A stretch of 64,000 nt of DNA from assembly GCA_023391695.1 (NCBI GenBank), contig JAEWAK010000003.1, positions 107,757 to 171,756 on the forward strand, written 5' to 3'. Below the pieces are notes generated by a model. The model did not search any database and was not told where the DNA came from. It was given only the letters and a program-made list of their open reading frames with translations. Of the stretch, positions 26,364-35,631 are shown in pieces. The position numbers and the translations under genes are program-made. This stretch comes from Bacillota bacterium. GTDB taxonomy: Bacteria; Bacillota; Clostridia; Lachnospirales; Lachnospiraceae. The first letter of the stretch is position 1. Every line of letters begins with the position of its first letter.

Positions 26364-27695
26364 TTACTTTTTTAGCTGGCCGGCAAGATAATTGATAAAC
26401 TGCTGTGCGGTTCTTCCGGAACGCCCCCCATGGTGCATTTCCCAGATATTCGCCTGGGAGCATAATTCTTCTTCGGTCAGGGTAAGATTTTCGACCTGCT
26501 TGGACAAGCCCTTTACTATTTCAAAATATTCTTTCTGGCTTGGCGCCGAATAGTTAATGGTTATACCGAATCTTGCTACCAGAGACAGTTTCTCCTGCAT
26601 GGTATCCGAGTGATGCAGTTCATCCCGGGTCATATCCGAACGGTCATTCCAGGTCTCCCTTATTAAATGCCTGCGGTTGGAAGTGGCATAGATTAATATA
26701 TTATCCGGTTTTGTCTCCAGGCCTCCTTCAATGACAGCTTTTAAATATTTATATTCAATTTCAAATTCTTCAAAAGACAAGTCATCCATATAGATGATAA
26801 ATTTATAATTGCGGTTTTTTACCTGAGCAATCACGGAAGACAGCTCCCCAAACTGGTGCTTGTAAATTTCGATCATCCGCAGCCCCCGGCCGTAATACTC
26901 ATTCAGGATAGCTTTTACACTGGTCGATTTGCCGGTTCCGCTGTCACCGAATAGCAGGACATTATTCGCTTTTCTTCCTTCCACAAATGCTTCCGTATTA
27001 TCGATCAGCTTTTTCTTCTGGATTTCATATCCCACCAGGTCACTTAAGAGGATATTATCCGTATTGGTAATAGGATATATCTGCACGTCCTTATCTGTCT
27101 GTTTTAGCCTGAAAGCCTTATTTAAACCGAATTTGCCCACACCATAGTCCCGGTAGAAATCCGTAACAATGGTCAATATTTCCTCTTCATCCTTTGCTTC
27201 TTCAATCCGGGCGCTGAGCAGACGTACCTTATCGCTTACACTTTTGTTATATCTTTTGCCGTTTTTGGCGACCGCCTGATAATTTAATATAATATGGAAG
27301 CAGTTTATTCCTAATTCCTTCTCGATTGCACCGAAATCATAATTGAATAATTCCTTGAATATTTTAAAATCACTTTTGGCAAACTGGTTCACCGTTCCTG
27401 CCCTGGCTCCGACCTTTTCACAGGTAATGCTGAAGGGATTCTCATTGGTGGCAAGAATATAGGCGAGATAATTATGCCATAAATTCCGGTCAAAACCATA
27501 TTCGGTTGCCAGATCCAGGAGACGGTTTATCTGTGTATAGATTCCGGCAATCAATTCTTCCTTTAATATGGGATCGGAACCGCTTTGTCCCCTGTTCAGT
27601 TTATTCATCCCTTCAAGGGTTTGGGCCAGGGAAAAAAGTATGCTGTCATTTCCTAAGTTACGGTAGATTACTAATTTTGATATCTTGCTGTACAT
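26364..27695 (-). CDS. DUF815 family AAA+ ATPase
   Basis: 443 residues. The C-terminal half is the DUF815 ATPase: Walker A LFGDSGTGKSTS, Walker B-like FIIYMDDLSFEEFE and the sensor region IYATSNRRHLIRE. It ends with GGRSGRTAQQFINYLAG. The N-terminal half is helical and unassigned. A GTG at 27716 is in frame, but the ATG at 27695 (MYSKISKLVIYR) has AGGAG at 6 bases. The biological role of the family is not established. Confidence 0.88.
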   Translation of the reverse strand: MYSKISKLVIYRNLGNDSILFSLAQTLEGMNKLNRGQSGSDPILKEELIAGIYTQINRLLDLATEYGFDRNLWHNYLAYILATNENPFSITCEKVGARAGTVNQFAKSDFKIFKELFNYDFGAIEKELGINCFHIILNYQAVAKNGKRYNKSVSDKVRLLSARIEEAKDEEEILTIVTDFYRDYGVGKFGLNKAFRLKQTDKDVQIYPITNTDNILLSDLVGYEIQKKKLIDNTEAFVEGRKANNVLLFGDSGTGKSTSVKAILNEYYGRGLRMIEIYKHQFGELSSVIAQVKNRNYKFIIYMDDLSFEEFEIEYKYLKAVIEGGLETKPDNILIYATSNRRHLIRETWNDRSDMTRDELHHSDTMQEKLSLVARFGITINYSAPSQKEYFEIVKGLSKQVENLTLTEEELCSQANIWEMHHGGRSGRTAQQFINYLAGQLKK

Positions 27696-27777
27696 ATTCT
27701 GCTCCTCTGAAATCACGTAATTGATTATTATAACAATAACTGCATTATAGCACTTATAAAGGAACGCTACAAGGTAT

Positions 27778-28035
27778 AATGTCGACAGACATTATACCGG
27801 CGCTAAACCTAGTGAGTGCGCATCAACGGTACGAAGTACCTTATACCAAGGGAGCTTGTGATCATGGAATAATGTCGACAGACATTTACCAGCGCCGATC
27901 CTAGTGAATGCGCATTAACAGTACGAAGTACCGCATACCATAGGAGCTTGTGATCATGGAATAATGTCGACAGACATTTACCAGCGCCGATCCTAGTGAA
28001 TGCGCATTAACGGTACGAAGTACCGTAACCATGGG
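27778..28035. repeat. Three tandem 92-93 bp repeat units
   Basis: GTCGAC occurs at 27781, 27874 and 27966, a spacing of 93 and 92. Each unit has an AATGTC-GACA-GACATT hairpin, the block CGCGCCGATCC-like segment with AGTGAATGCGCAT, and a second hairpin with a GTAC-GAA-GTAC core. Units 2 and 3 are nearly identical and unit 1 is more diverged. The array lies between the ATPase gene start and the chemoreceptor end. There are no spacers as in CRISPR. Confidence 0.85.
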
Positions 28036-28077
28036 AGCCCTGCGGGCACAGTATAATAAATTATTTGGGCAGAATAA

Positions 28078-28141
28078 ACGCATGCAGGAAAATTATCCCG
28101 GTTGGAGCGGCTTCCAACTGAACTAATTTTCCTGCATGCGT
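28078..28141 (-). terminator. Terminator of the chemoreceptor gene
   Basis: A perfect 18-bp stem (ACGCATGCAGGAAAATTA at 28078-28095 with its complement at 28124-28141) encloses a GTTGGA/TCCAAC hairpin. It lies 18 bases past the stop. Confidence 0.8.
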
Positions 28142-28159
28142 CTGTCCTTATTATTTTAA

Positions 28160-30313
28160 TTAACCGATACGGAAAAGATTAATTGCTTCATTTAATTCCT
28201 TTGCATTTTCACCCAATACGGAGGATGCATCTTCCAATGCCTTGACGGAAGTATTTTGGGTATTAACCGTATCCTCCACCATATCGGAAGCAGCTAAGGT
28301 TTCTTCCGCAATGGCGGAGATGCTTTCCACCGCATTTAAAGTTCCTGTTCTGGCACTGTCCATATTCTTCATATTCTGTCCGATTACGGTCAGGCTTGAA
28401 ATTAATTTTTCCACTCCGGAATTCATATTATGGAAGGACAGGATGGTGTTTTCCACAATACTATTCTGCTTTTCCACTATATTCTCCGCTTCCCTGGCCG
28501 TACTGACGGTTTCAGAGGTCTGGTTTGTAATTTCCTCAATCACTTTCCTTATTTCGTTCGCAGCCTGTATGGACTGTTCTGCCAGCTTTCTTATCTCATC
28601 CGCCACAACGGAAAATCCTCTGCCGGCATCCCCTGCCCTGGCAGCTTCTATGGATGCATTTAAAGCCAAAAGGTTGGTCTGGTCCGCTATTTCATTAATA
28701 ACCTGTATAATCCTGCCGATGGAATAGGATTTGGTTTCCAAGGCCGTAATATTATCCACCACATATTTGGTGATATGATTGGTTGCTTCGGATTGCCTGG
28801 ACAATTCCTCCATGGTGGTAATTCCCTGGGATATCATATGTTTGGTATTGTCCGTTACTCTTTCAATTTCATCCAGGTTCTCATTTACAACCGTAATTTT
28901 CTGGGATAATTCATCCATCTGCAGTAAACAGTTCTGGGAATCCTGGGCCTGAACCGATATGCCGTTGCCGATTTCATTAATCGAGTTTGAAATGTTGCCG
29001 CTGGCAACTGCAATATCCTCCGACACCTGCATGACATTCGAGGCAGAATCCGACACAAGTCCGCTTACGTTGGTAACCTTTTGTATCAGGCCTCTCATGT
29101 TATTTAACATTTCCATTATATTTCCGGCCAATACGGTAAACTCATCCCTGTGCTTTGAGGACACCTGAACCGTTAAGTCCCCTTCCGAAATCTGTTTTAA
29201 ATTTTTGTTGATGCTCTTTAGGCTGCTTCCTATACCGCCGGAAAGGTACATACCAATAAATGCCGCAATCAGGCAGGCGATTACTACCAGTAATATGGTA
29301 ATATTTTTTATGTCATTTGCCTGCTGCATAAAACTTGACTTGGGCACCAGCCCGCAGATTGTAACTCCCGTACTTCCAATTTTACTGTAAAGGTAAAGAT
29401 AATCCCTGGAATTGTATTTTACATATTCCGAACCGGCTGCTTCTTCCGATTTTATGCTCTCTTTAAAATAATTCTGGCTGCTGAAATTAAATTCTTTATT
29501 TTCTTCGGAAACCAGGACTGCGCTGTCCCCTTGCTGACCTTCCTCATCCTCTGCCTCACCGGTATCTTCCGTTAAAATCTCGGAACCATCCGGAGTAATA
29601 ATCCCTACTATACTTCCCTGTCCAAGATCCAGCTTATTTAAAAAGTTTACGATCTCATCCTGGCTTACATCAATAACCACACATGCACTTTTAATTTGAA
29701 AACTTCGAAAAAGCGAGAATCCATATTTATCCGGATCCAGACCAAGTTTTGAGTCAGTTAACGGATGTTTGCCCCTCCAATAAAACTCCGTTTTAGAGTC
29801 GCTTAATAATTTACCTTCCTCTGACTGTGCCAATTCCGTATAAAATCCATCCACTCTCGTGACACCGCTTGTTAATATGGAAATATCGTTTGGTGTAATA
29901 ATATGTATATCTTCAATCAGGTTTTCAAATTCCACCTTTTTCATAAGCTCACTGTCCGTATATTTAATAAAATTATCTCTGTCAGCTCCGCTTGTATTTG
30001 TAATACCCTGTGCATAATAATAAATATCCATATCCCTGCTGTATTGCAAAGAAATTGAATCCACGGTATTTAATCCGAAATTCATGTATTCCGTTGCCAT
30101 ATCGATGGTATTTTTCGTTGCCTGCTCATAATTGGATATCAACCCCTGGGATGCTTTTGTATAAGAAATAACTCCTAAAATAACAATAAATACTACGGGA
30201 ATCAGAAATCCAAATATCAGTTTCAGCCGAATTCCAAACCTGTAAACACGTTTTTTACCGCCCTTTTCTTTTTTGATGCGTTTTTCCTCTTTTTTTAAAT
30301 TCATTTTTTTCAT
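28160..30313 (-). CDS. Methyl-accepting chemotaxis protein
   Basis: Membrane chemoreceptor signalling to CheA/CheW. A very basic head precedes helix 1 (about residues 33-55), an extracellular Cache-like sensor, helix 2 (about 335-357), HAMP and a long cytoplasmic signalling domain. Its hairpin tip reads EIADQTNLLALNASIEAARA. An upstream frame extends to 30364, but the ATG at 30313 (MKKMNLKKEEK) has AAGGAG 10 bases before it, giving 717 residues. There is no CheB/R pentapeptide. The ligand is unknown. Structured element C precedes it. Confidence 0.93.
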   Translation of the reverse strand: MKKMNLKKEEKRIKKEKGGKKRVYRFGIRLKLIFGFLIPVVFIVILGVISYTKASQGLISNYEQATKNTIDMATEYMNFGLNTVDSISLQYSRDMDIYYYAQGITNTSGADRDNFIKYTDSELMKKVEFENLIEDIHIITPNDISILTSGVTRVDGFYTELAQSEEGKLLSDSKTEFYWRGKHPLTDSKLGLDPDKYGFSLFRSFQIKSACVVIDVSQDEIVNFLNKLDLGQGSIVGIITPDGSEILTEDTGEAEDEEGQQGDSAVLVSEENKEFNFSSQNYFKESIKSEEAAGSEYVKYNSRDYLYLYSKIGSTGVTICGLVPKSSFMQQANDIKNITILLVVIACLIAAFIGMYLSGGIGSSLKSINKNLKQISEGDLTVQVSSKHRDEFTVLAGNIMEMLNNMRGLIQKVTNVSGLVSDSASNVMQVSEDIAVASGNISNSINEIGNGISVQAQDSQNCLLQMDELSQKITVVNENLDEIERVTDNTKHMISQGITTMEELSRQSEATNHITKYVVDNITALETKSYSIGRIIQVINEIADQTNLLALNASIEAARAGDAGRGFSVVADEIRKLAEQSIQAANEIRKVIEEITNQTSETVSTAREAENIVEKQNSIVENTILSFHNMNSGVEKLISSLTVIGQNMKNMDSARTGTLNAVESISAIAEETLAASDMVEDTVNTQNTSVKALEDASSVLGENAKELNEAINLFRIG

Positions 30314-30360
30314 ACAACAGCATCTCCTTTGTACAGTATATTCCTGGAAATTTTTCCACC

Positions 30361-30420
30361 GCATGTCATGCGCTTCTTCCCAGAGGTTTTTATGTTATAG
30401 GACGTAATTTAACTATAACA
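30361..30420 (-). ncRNA. Structured intergenic element, copy C
   Basis: On the minus strand a GTTATAG/CTATAAC stem encloses AAATTACGTC, followed by AAAAACC, GGGAAGAAGCGCATGACA and a CGCATG-A-CATGCG inverted repeat. The blocks align with copies at 10336-10465 and 34240-34340. It lies about 50 bases before the chemoreceptor start, so it is in the 5' leader. It is shorter than the other copies. Confidence 0.45.
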
Positions 30421-30429
30421 ATAAAAAAA

Positions 30430-30465
30430 GTCGAGGGAAATATCCAGACGGATATCTCCCTCGAC
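30430..30465 (-). terminator. Terminator of argS
   Basis: A 16-bp stem GTCGAGGGAGATATCC / GGATATTTCCCTCGAC (one G-U) with a GTCT loop is followed on the minus strand by seven T. It lies about 220 bases after the argS stop. Confidence 0.85.
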
Positions 30466-30683
30466 CCTTACCATATAATACACTATTCAAATAGGAAAGA
30501 CAAGTATTAAAGCATCAATATTTTACTAATTTTACAAGAATCAGTTAATTTTTTAGCTTTCTGACATTATAATAGCAAAACACTCCTGATTCGACAAATC
30601 GCTTATTGTATAATATAAGTATTATCCTTATCAAGCTTACCTTTTATTTTATTTTTGCGTCTCACTCAATATTCAGTTTTCCA

Positions 30684-32456
30684 TTACATTCTTTCCGGTG
30701 CATCAAATCCAAGGAGGTCAATACAGGTTTCCAATATACCCTGCACCAGCATGATCAGAGAAATCCAGGACTGCTGCTTAACCTTATCTTCCTGGGCTAT
30801 AATTTTGTTTTCATGATAAAAACTGTTAAAGGCATTGGCTATATCATAAATATATTGGCATATTTTATGGGGTGCATTCTCTTCAAAACTGTGTTCAATC
30901 ACATCATTAAACTTTGCTGCCTCAAGCATTAAACTTATTTCACCGGATATATCAGTAGCTGTGATATTCCCATTATCAATCCGGCCACTTCCGGATATCT
31001 CCTTATATTTCGATAAAATTGATTTAATGCGGACAATGGTATATAAAATATACGGGCCCGTATTTCCCTCAAAAGATATAAAACGGTCTATGTCAAAGAT
31101 ATAATCCTTGGAGGCCTGATTAGATAAATCTCCGTATTTTAAAGCAGCCAGCCCTACCTTTTTTGAAATGTTTCTGGCTTCTTCTTCCGGCATTTCACGG
31201 TTTTCCATCATCTTCTCATATACGGCGTCGTTGATACCCTGGATCAGGTTCTCCAGGCGCATAACCCCGCCGTCTCTGGTTTTAAAGGGCTTGCCGTCCT
31301 TACCGTTCATGGTTCCGAATCCCAGAAAGGTCAGTTTCACTCTCTCATCCAACAGTTTGGTTTTCTTGGCACAGCGGAACACGGTTTCAAAATAAAGTTC
31401 CTGCCTTTTATCTACAATATAAGTAATGGCATCGGGATCAAACAATTTCTTACGTTCTACCATCGTTGCCAGGTCCGTGGTATTGTATAAGGTTGCCCCG
31501 TCGGATTTTAATATCATGCAGGGAGGAATCTCCTTGGTATCCGTGTCTTCTTTCACATCCACCACCAGAGCACCTTCACTGATCCTGGTATAATTATTTT
31601 CCTTCAGGTAGGAAATCATATCCGGAATGTAGGCCTGTGCATCGCTTTCCTTCTTCCATAAATCAAAACTTACATTCAGGTTATCATAATTCTTCTTTAA
31701 GTCCGTTACCGATACATTCAGTATGTGGTTCCATAAAGCCATGTAGCCCCGGTTACCGTTCTGTAAGAGGTAAGTGGCATTTTTAGCCTCCTCTTTGTAT
31801 TCGGGATGGGTCTTGGAATATTCGTTGGCGGCGGGATAGATTTCTTCCAGTTCCGATATGGTAAAAGGTGCTTCTTCCGGGTATTCTCCGGTATAATTCT
31901 CATCAAAGTATACCAAATCAGGCTGCCTCTTCTTAAGCTCCGTTATAATCAAGCCCATCTGCAGGCCCCAGTCCCCCAGATGCACGTCCCCTATTACGTT
32001 ATGTCCTAAAAACCTGCTGATACGCTTAACACTTTCACCGATTACGGCTGAACGCAGGTGCCCTACGTGCAATGGCTTTGCTACGTTTGGCCCGCCATAG
32101 TCAATGACTATGGTTTGGGGATTCCCGTTTTTCTCACAGCCGTATTGTTTGGCATTTCTCATTTCATTTAAATAATCGGCAATATAAGCCGTGTTTAATG
32201 TAATATTGATAAATCCCGGCATGACTGCTTCAATTTTATCAAAGGTGCTGCTGTCCTTAACCGCCTCCACTACTTCATTTGCAATCAGGATGGGTGCCTT
32301 TTTATATAATTTTGCCGCCACTAATGCTCCGTTGCACTGATACTGGCATAAATCCGGACGGTTGGATAAGGTAACCATTCCATACTTACCTTCATAGCCG
32401 TTCTTTTCAAATGCCTGCATTAATTCTTCAGCAATCATGTCAATTATTTTTTTCAT
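30684..32456 (-). CDS. argS: Arginyl-tRNA synthetase
   Basis: Class I synthetase charging tRNA-Arg. The N-terminal Add1-type domain, the HIGH motif as KPLHVGHLRSAVIG, the degenerate KMSK region (KPFKTRDGG) and the anticodon-binding DALR domain ending LLGFDAPERM are all visible. The frame opens at 32468, but GGAGG lies between that codon and the ATG at 32456 (MKKIIDMIAEE), so the latter is the start (590 residues). Confidence 0.95.
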   Translation of the reverse strand: MKKIIDMIAEELMQAFEKNGYEGKYGMVTLSNRPDLCQYQCNGALVAAKLYKKAPILIANEVVEAVKDSSTFDKIEAVMPGFINITLNTAYIADYLNEMRNAKQYGCEKNGNPQTIVIDYGGPNVAKPLHVGHLRSAVIGESVKRISRFLGHNVIGDVHLGDWGLQMGLIITELKKRQPDLVYFDENYTGEYPEEAPFTISELEEIYPAANEYSKTHPEYKEEAKNATYLLQNGNRGYMALWNHILNVSVTDLKKNYDNLNVSFDLWKKESDAQAYIPDMISYLKENNYTRISEGALVVDVKEDTDTKEIPPCMILKSDGATLYNTTDLATMVERKKLFDPDAITYIVDKRQELYFETVFRCAKKTKLLDERVKLTFLGFGTMNGKDGKPFKTRDGGVMRLENLIQGINDAVYEKMMENREMPEEEARNISKKVGLAALKYGDLSNQASKDYIFDIDRFISFEGNTGPYILYTIVRIKSILSKYKEISGSGRIDNGNITATDISGEISLMLEAAKFNDVIEHSFEENAPHKICQYIYDIANAFNSFYHENKIIAQEDKVKQQSWISLIMLVQGILETCIDLLGFDAPERM

Positions 32457-32657
32457 AAATTCCTCCATTTGTATCTTTGGGCTTTCTTTAACCTAACAAG
32501 CCTTTCATAATCAATTTCCATGCTTATCAAGTACAAGTGAATTTGCCCAAATTATCTTTCCTTATACCATTTCTTTCATTAAAATACTGTACCATAATTA
32601 TTTTCGGATGTAAATACATTAATGATTGATTTTGGGATTGCCGAGCCCTTTAAAACC

Positions 32658-32686
32658 TTGACACAACGGTCTGACAGAAGGATTAT
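32658..32686 (+). promoter_or_regulatory. Promoter-like pair upstream of a small plus-strand ORF
   Basis: TTGACA (32658-32663), 17-base spacer and GATTAT (32681-32686). It points toward the 63-residue ORF at 32736. It also lies in a gene-poor stretch upstream of argS, where it would run the opposite way. Confidence 0.5.
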
Positions 32687-32735
32687 GCAGGAATCCTTAA
32701 GCTGGCGGATAACATAAAGGAAATGGAGCAAAACC

Positions 32736-32927
32736 ATGAATACCGGGAAAGGAAGTAGAATAGAAATGGATGGAACCACCAGAACGGCGGAATGGTCCGC
32801 CGTCTGCAGCAATTACCGGGTTCTTGACGGGCTCCTGCGTCCAACAAAATTCCAGGCAGTTTGGCATTATCCGGAAGGTGATTTTGTATATTTTGACGGA
32901 AAAAATGCGGAAATTGAACTCATTTAA
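32736..32927 (+). CDS. Small hypothetical protein (63 residues)
   Basis: A promoter-like pair lies 50 bases upstream, and a GGAG is 7 bases before the ATG. The later part (HYPEGDFVYFDGKNAEIELI) reads like real protein. An ACGGCGGA-ATGG-TCCGCCGT hairpin at 32784-32803 sits inside the frame and might instead be a terminator for the convergent GerMN gene, whose stop is 3 bases from this one. I recognise no family. Confidence 0.4.
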   Translation: MNTGKGSRIEMDGTTRTAEWSAVCSNYRVLDGLLRPTKFQAVWHYPEGDFVYFDGKNAEIELI

Positions 32928-32929
32928 AA

Positions 32930-34129
32930 CTATTGCTCCGTATCCCAGGCCTTATCAAGGTTTACGTCTATGGTTTCCCCTTTTTTCATTAAAATATGTC
33001 CTGATTCATAAGGTTTGCCTTCAACCGTGATAGAAACTTTATCAACCCCGTAATAGGTTCCTAAGGTATTGGCAATACACTGGAGTATCCTGGCCTCATA
33101 ACCGGCCCCTGCGTTCATTTCACTGACCAGTTCTTTGGAGAAGTCGGCATAAACCACATTATCCTGATTCAGGTAAAGGCTGTTCAACCTGGTATTAACA
33201 CTTAAGACCGGCTCATAATTTTCCCTGGTGATTTCCTTGATCGCAGCCTCCAGCCTGCTTCCGGTTACATCATTGGTATCAAAAGCAATTTCCTTCTTCT
33301 CGGAATAAATTACGTCCTTGTCCCCATCGGGGTAAAAGAACCGGACATTCTGTTTAAACGGAACGTTTTCTTCTATTTTACTTAAGGATGAAGTTATTTC
33401 GCTGCCGGATGAGGTAAAAACCGTTTTAACCAGTCCTACGTCACGGACATAATAATCCACAGTAGTGTTTCCATCCCCTTCCGTCGTTACTTCAAGTGCC
33501 TGGTAGCTGCCGGAAGGTGTTGTGATTTTTGCATCGGTATCGGAAATATATCTTTTGCTGTTATCTTTCAGTGTCCACTCTGTTCCCTGGATCAGTGGTT
33601 CCTTTAACAGAATTTCACTTTCCTCCTGGGGTTGTTCCATAAGATTTTCCCGGTAATAGCACTCCCCTCTTGATAATACTTTTATCAGCTCTCCGTCCTT
33701 TAATTCCAGTACCCGAACCGATTCACTCCCGCCGTTATTGCTTCTTAACTGTATCCGGTTTCCCTCGGTATAATCTGTGTAGGTGTCAAAAGAGGCAAAT
33801 TCATTTCCCTCTCCCGCATACCGGTAAACGGTATTTTCCCGGAACGGATAATAATCCTGTATGGTAAGTGTTTCCCCGGAGTCTCCGGTATCCTGTGATT
33901 CCGGACCGCCCTCTTCGCCGGGCGTTGTCTGATTATCCGCAGTTTCCCCTATTCCTGTGTTTACCGGGGTGGGAGTGTTACTTACGTCATTGCCATTATT
34001 GTTCCTGCATCCGGTAATTCCTGCAATTATCAGAATCAAACCAATAATCCGGACTATTTTTTTTATTTCTTCCTGATATTTGTAGCTTCTGTTCCCTTTT
34101 AAGTAATGGATACATAACATCTTTTTCAC
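32930..34129 (-). CDS. GerMN-domain lipoprotein
   Basis: 399 residues. A GTG start (AGAGG upstream) leads to a long basic head, a hydrophobic stretch and a lipobox ending in Cys41 (IIAGITGC). A Thr/Pro/Gly/Asn-rich linker (about 42-85), a beta-rich middle domain and a C-terminal GerMN domain (about 285-390) follow. GerMN domains occur in the spore germination/sporulation protein GerM and in LpqB. It is exported and membrane-anchored. Element B lies in its leader. Confidence 0.85.
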   Translation of the reverse strand: MKKMLCIHYLKGNRSYKYQEEIKKIVRIIGLILIIAGITGCRNNNGNDVSNTPTPVNTGIGETADNQTTPGEEGGPESQDTGDSGETLTIQDYYPFRENTVYRYAGEGNEFASFDTYTDYTEGNRIQLRSNNGGSESVRVLELKDGELIKVLSRGECYYRENLMEQPQEESEILLKEPLIQGTEWTLKDNSKRYISDTDAKITTPSGSYQALEVTTEGDGNTTVDYYVRDVGLVKTVFTSSGSEITSSLSKIEENVPFKQNVRFFYPDGDKDVIYSEKKEIAFDTNDVTGSRLEAAIKEITRENYEPVLSVNTRLNSLYLNQDNVVYADFSKELVSEMNAGAGYEARILQCIANTLGTYYGVDKVSITVEGKPYESGHILMKKGETIDVNLDKAWDTEQ

Positions 34130-34239
34130 ATTATCACCTCTCGTAATAGAAATATTTCAAACAATCTTTTCCAAATATATATTACTATACCTTTCCGGAT
34201 CATATAAAATAATCGGGCACCAATTCTTTCCTGTCAGAC

Positions 34240-34340
34240 ACCGGTGCTGACGCGCCGTCACTTCATTGACATTTTTCCATTGGAATGTCATATGCATCCC
34301 AAAGTGGTTATCCCCAATAGGATGTAATTTCCTATTCAAG
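34240..34340 (-). ncRNA. Structured intergenic element, copy B
   Basis: On the minus strand AATAGGA-N7-TCCTATT forms a hairpin containing ATTACAT. GGGATGCATATGACATT and AATGTCA follow, then GAAGTGACGGCG. TGACATT, AATGTCA and GTGAC can pair in two exclusive ways. The order of blocks equals copy A (10336-10465) and partly copy C (30361-30420). It is about 110-210 bases upstream of the GerMN GTG and after the PspC terminator, so it is probably the leader of that mRNA. Confidence 0.5.
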
Positions 34341-34346
34341 ACCAAA

Positions 34347-34376
34347 AAAGTCCTCATAAAGTTAAATGGGGACTTT
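34347..34376 (-). terminator. Terminator of the PadR-HAAS-DUF4097-PspC operon
   Basis: AAAGTCC pairs with GGACTTT, followed on the minus strand by a T-run. It lies about 45 bases after the PspC stop. Confidence 0.7.
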
Positions 34377-34418
34377 CTCGGACGTACGGAATCATTACCT
34401 GAAAATAGCTTATTCGCA

Positions 34419-34601
34419 TCAGCTTGGCATAATGATGGCCGCAATAATATATGCGATAACGCCCGCACCGCCCATTAGGCTGAATAAAACCCATAATAAC
34501 CGTACTACAGTCGGGTCAAGATTAATATATTCCGCAATACCACCGCAAACCCCGGCAATCATTTTATTTGTATTTGATTTGTATAATCTTTTTTGATCCA
34601 T
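34419..34601 (-). CDS. PspC-domain small membrane protein
   Basis: 60 residues made of one PspC domain: LYKSNTNKMIAGVCGGIAEY, NLDPTVVRLLWVLF and GVIAYIIAAIIMPS, with two hydrophobic stretches. PspC proteins take part in envelope stress responses. GGAGG precedes the ATG. It ends the PadR operon. Confidence 0.93.
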   Translation of the reverse strand: MDQKRLYKSNTNKMIAGVCGGIAEYINLDPTVVRLLWVLFSLMGGAGVIAYIIAAIIMPS

Positions 34602-34614
34602 AGTATTTCCTCCT

Positions 34615-35631
34615 TTAACGAATTTTAAGTCCTATCTTGCCAATCCCACAATTCAATGTAAAACTGTTTTCCGCATTATTATTTTTCTCGGTTTTGGAAT
34701 TAATTCCGCTATAACTATTATTATTAATTATAACAGTTCCTATTTCACAGTCAACACTATAATTGTAATCTTCCTCCTTACCGGCTATATCCAGATCAAC
34801 ATTACCGATACCGCAGTTCACGTAACTGTCCCCTGTTATGCTTCCGGATGCGGTAAGATTTCCTACTCCGCAATCCATTTGGACATTACGGGCAGTTAAA
34901 TCATCGATAATTAATTCACCGGTGTCAATGGAATAAGAGGATTCTTTCTCTGCAACCAATTCTTTAATTCTTAAGCTTCCTGCCCCTACTTCGATTTCCG
35001 CATTTTGCGATGTTAACCGGTCAGCCCTAATGGCACCTGCGCCAAGCTCAATAACCAGGTCTTCAAATACAAATCCTTCGGGTACGGTTACAATTAAGGC
35101 CGCCGGTTTAAACGGATGGGAATTTGTGCTTATTCTGATTCCGAATACGGTAATATCGCTGTAGTTGTCGGAATTGTTGAAATAATCGGAGTTATCCTTT
35201 ATTTCCCATACTCCCTCGTTGATTGTGCTTTCAAACTCCTCTGACTGGCCGTTTTCCACTTCAATATTAAAACTTTCACCTTCCATTATGTTAACGGTTC
35301 CATAGGATATATCCATGGATAAGGATTTTACATCATTAAAATTACCGGAAACCAAATTACCGGAAACCAAGTCATCTTTATCCTTCCCGTCCGCACCGTT
35401 TGTGTTGCCGGAATTACCAGCGAAGTTACCGGCATCGTCATTCCCTGTACGGGAATCATTCCAGTCTGACCGGAAACCGGATCGTATATTATTATCTCCT
35501 ATTGTGATATTAAAATTCTCCCAATTATTGAATATGGTATTATCCATGCCGAAACCGATAATTCCCAAAAGCAGTCCCAACAAAATGGAAACACCAGCTA
35601 TTTTTAAACAATTTTTGATAAATACATTCAT
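34615..35631 (-). CDS. DUF4097-type beta-repeat membrane protein
   Basis: 338 residues. One N-terminal membrane segment (about 11-30) and a Gly/Asn/Asp-rich stretch (about 45-90) are followed by parallel beta-type repeats (ITVFGIRIST, IELGAGAIRADRLTSQNAEI, MDCGVGNLTASG, NCGIGNVDL, NCGIGKIGLKIR). This is the usual partner of HAAS/PadR proteins. The ATG overlaps the upstream stop as ATGA, so translation is coupled. It probably faces outside and may sense the envelope. Confidence 0.85.
   Translation of the reverse strand: MNVFIKNCLKIAGVSILLGLLLGIIGFGMDNTIFNNWENFNITIGDNNIRSGFRSDWNDSRTGNDDAGNFAGNSGNTNGADGKDKDDLVSGNLVSGNFNDVKSLSMDISYGTVNIMEGESFNIEVENGQSEEFESTINEGVWEIKDNSDYFNNSDNYSDITVFGIRISTNSHPFKPAALIVTVPEGFVFEDLVIELGAGAIRADRLTSQNAEIEVGAGSLRIKELVAEKESSYSIDTGELIIDDLTARNVQMDCGVGNLTASGSITGDSYVNCGIGNVDLDIAGKEEDYNYSVDCEIGTVIINNNSYSGINSKTEKNNNAENSFTLNCGIGKIGLKIR

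Noticed and set aside
27778..28035. CRISPR array
   Set aside because: The units are tandem without unique spacers, too long (92-93 bp) and there are no cas genes.
32621..32715. 31-codon plus-strand frame (MIDFGIAEPFKTLTQRSDRR)
   Set aside because: It spans the promoter of the next ORF and has no ribosome site or known motif.
34157..34468. 103-codon minus-strand frame before the GerMN gene
   Set aside because: It covers the PspC terminator and structured element B and overlaps the end of pspC in another frame.
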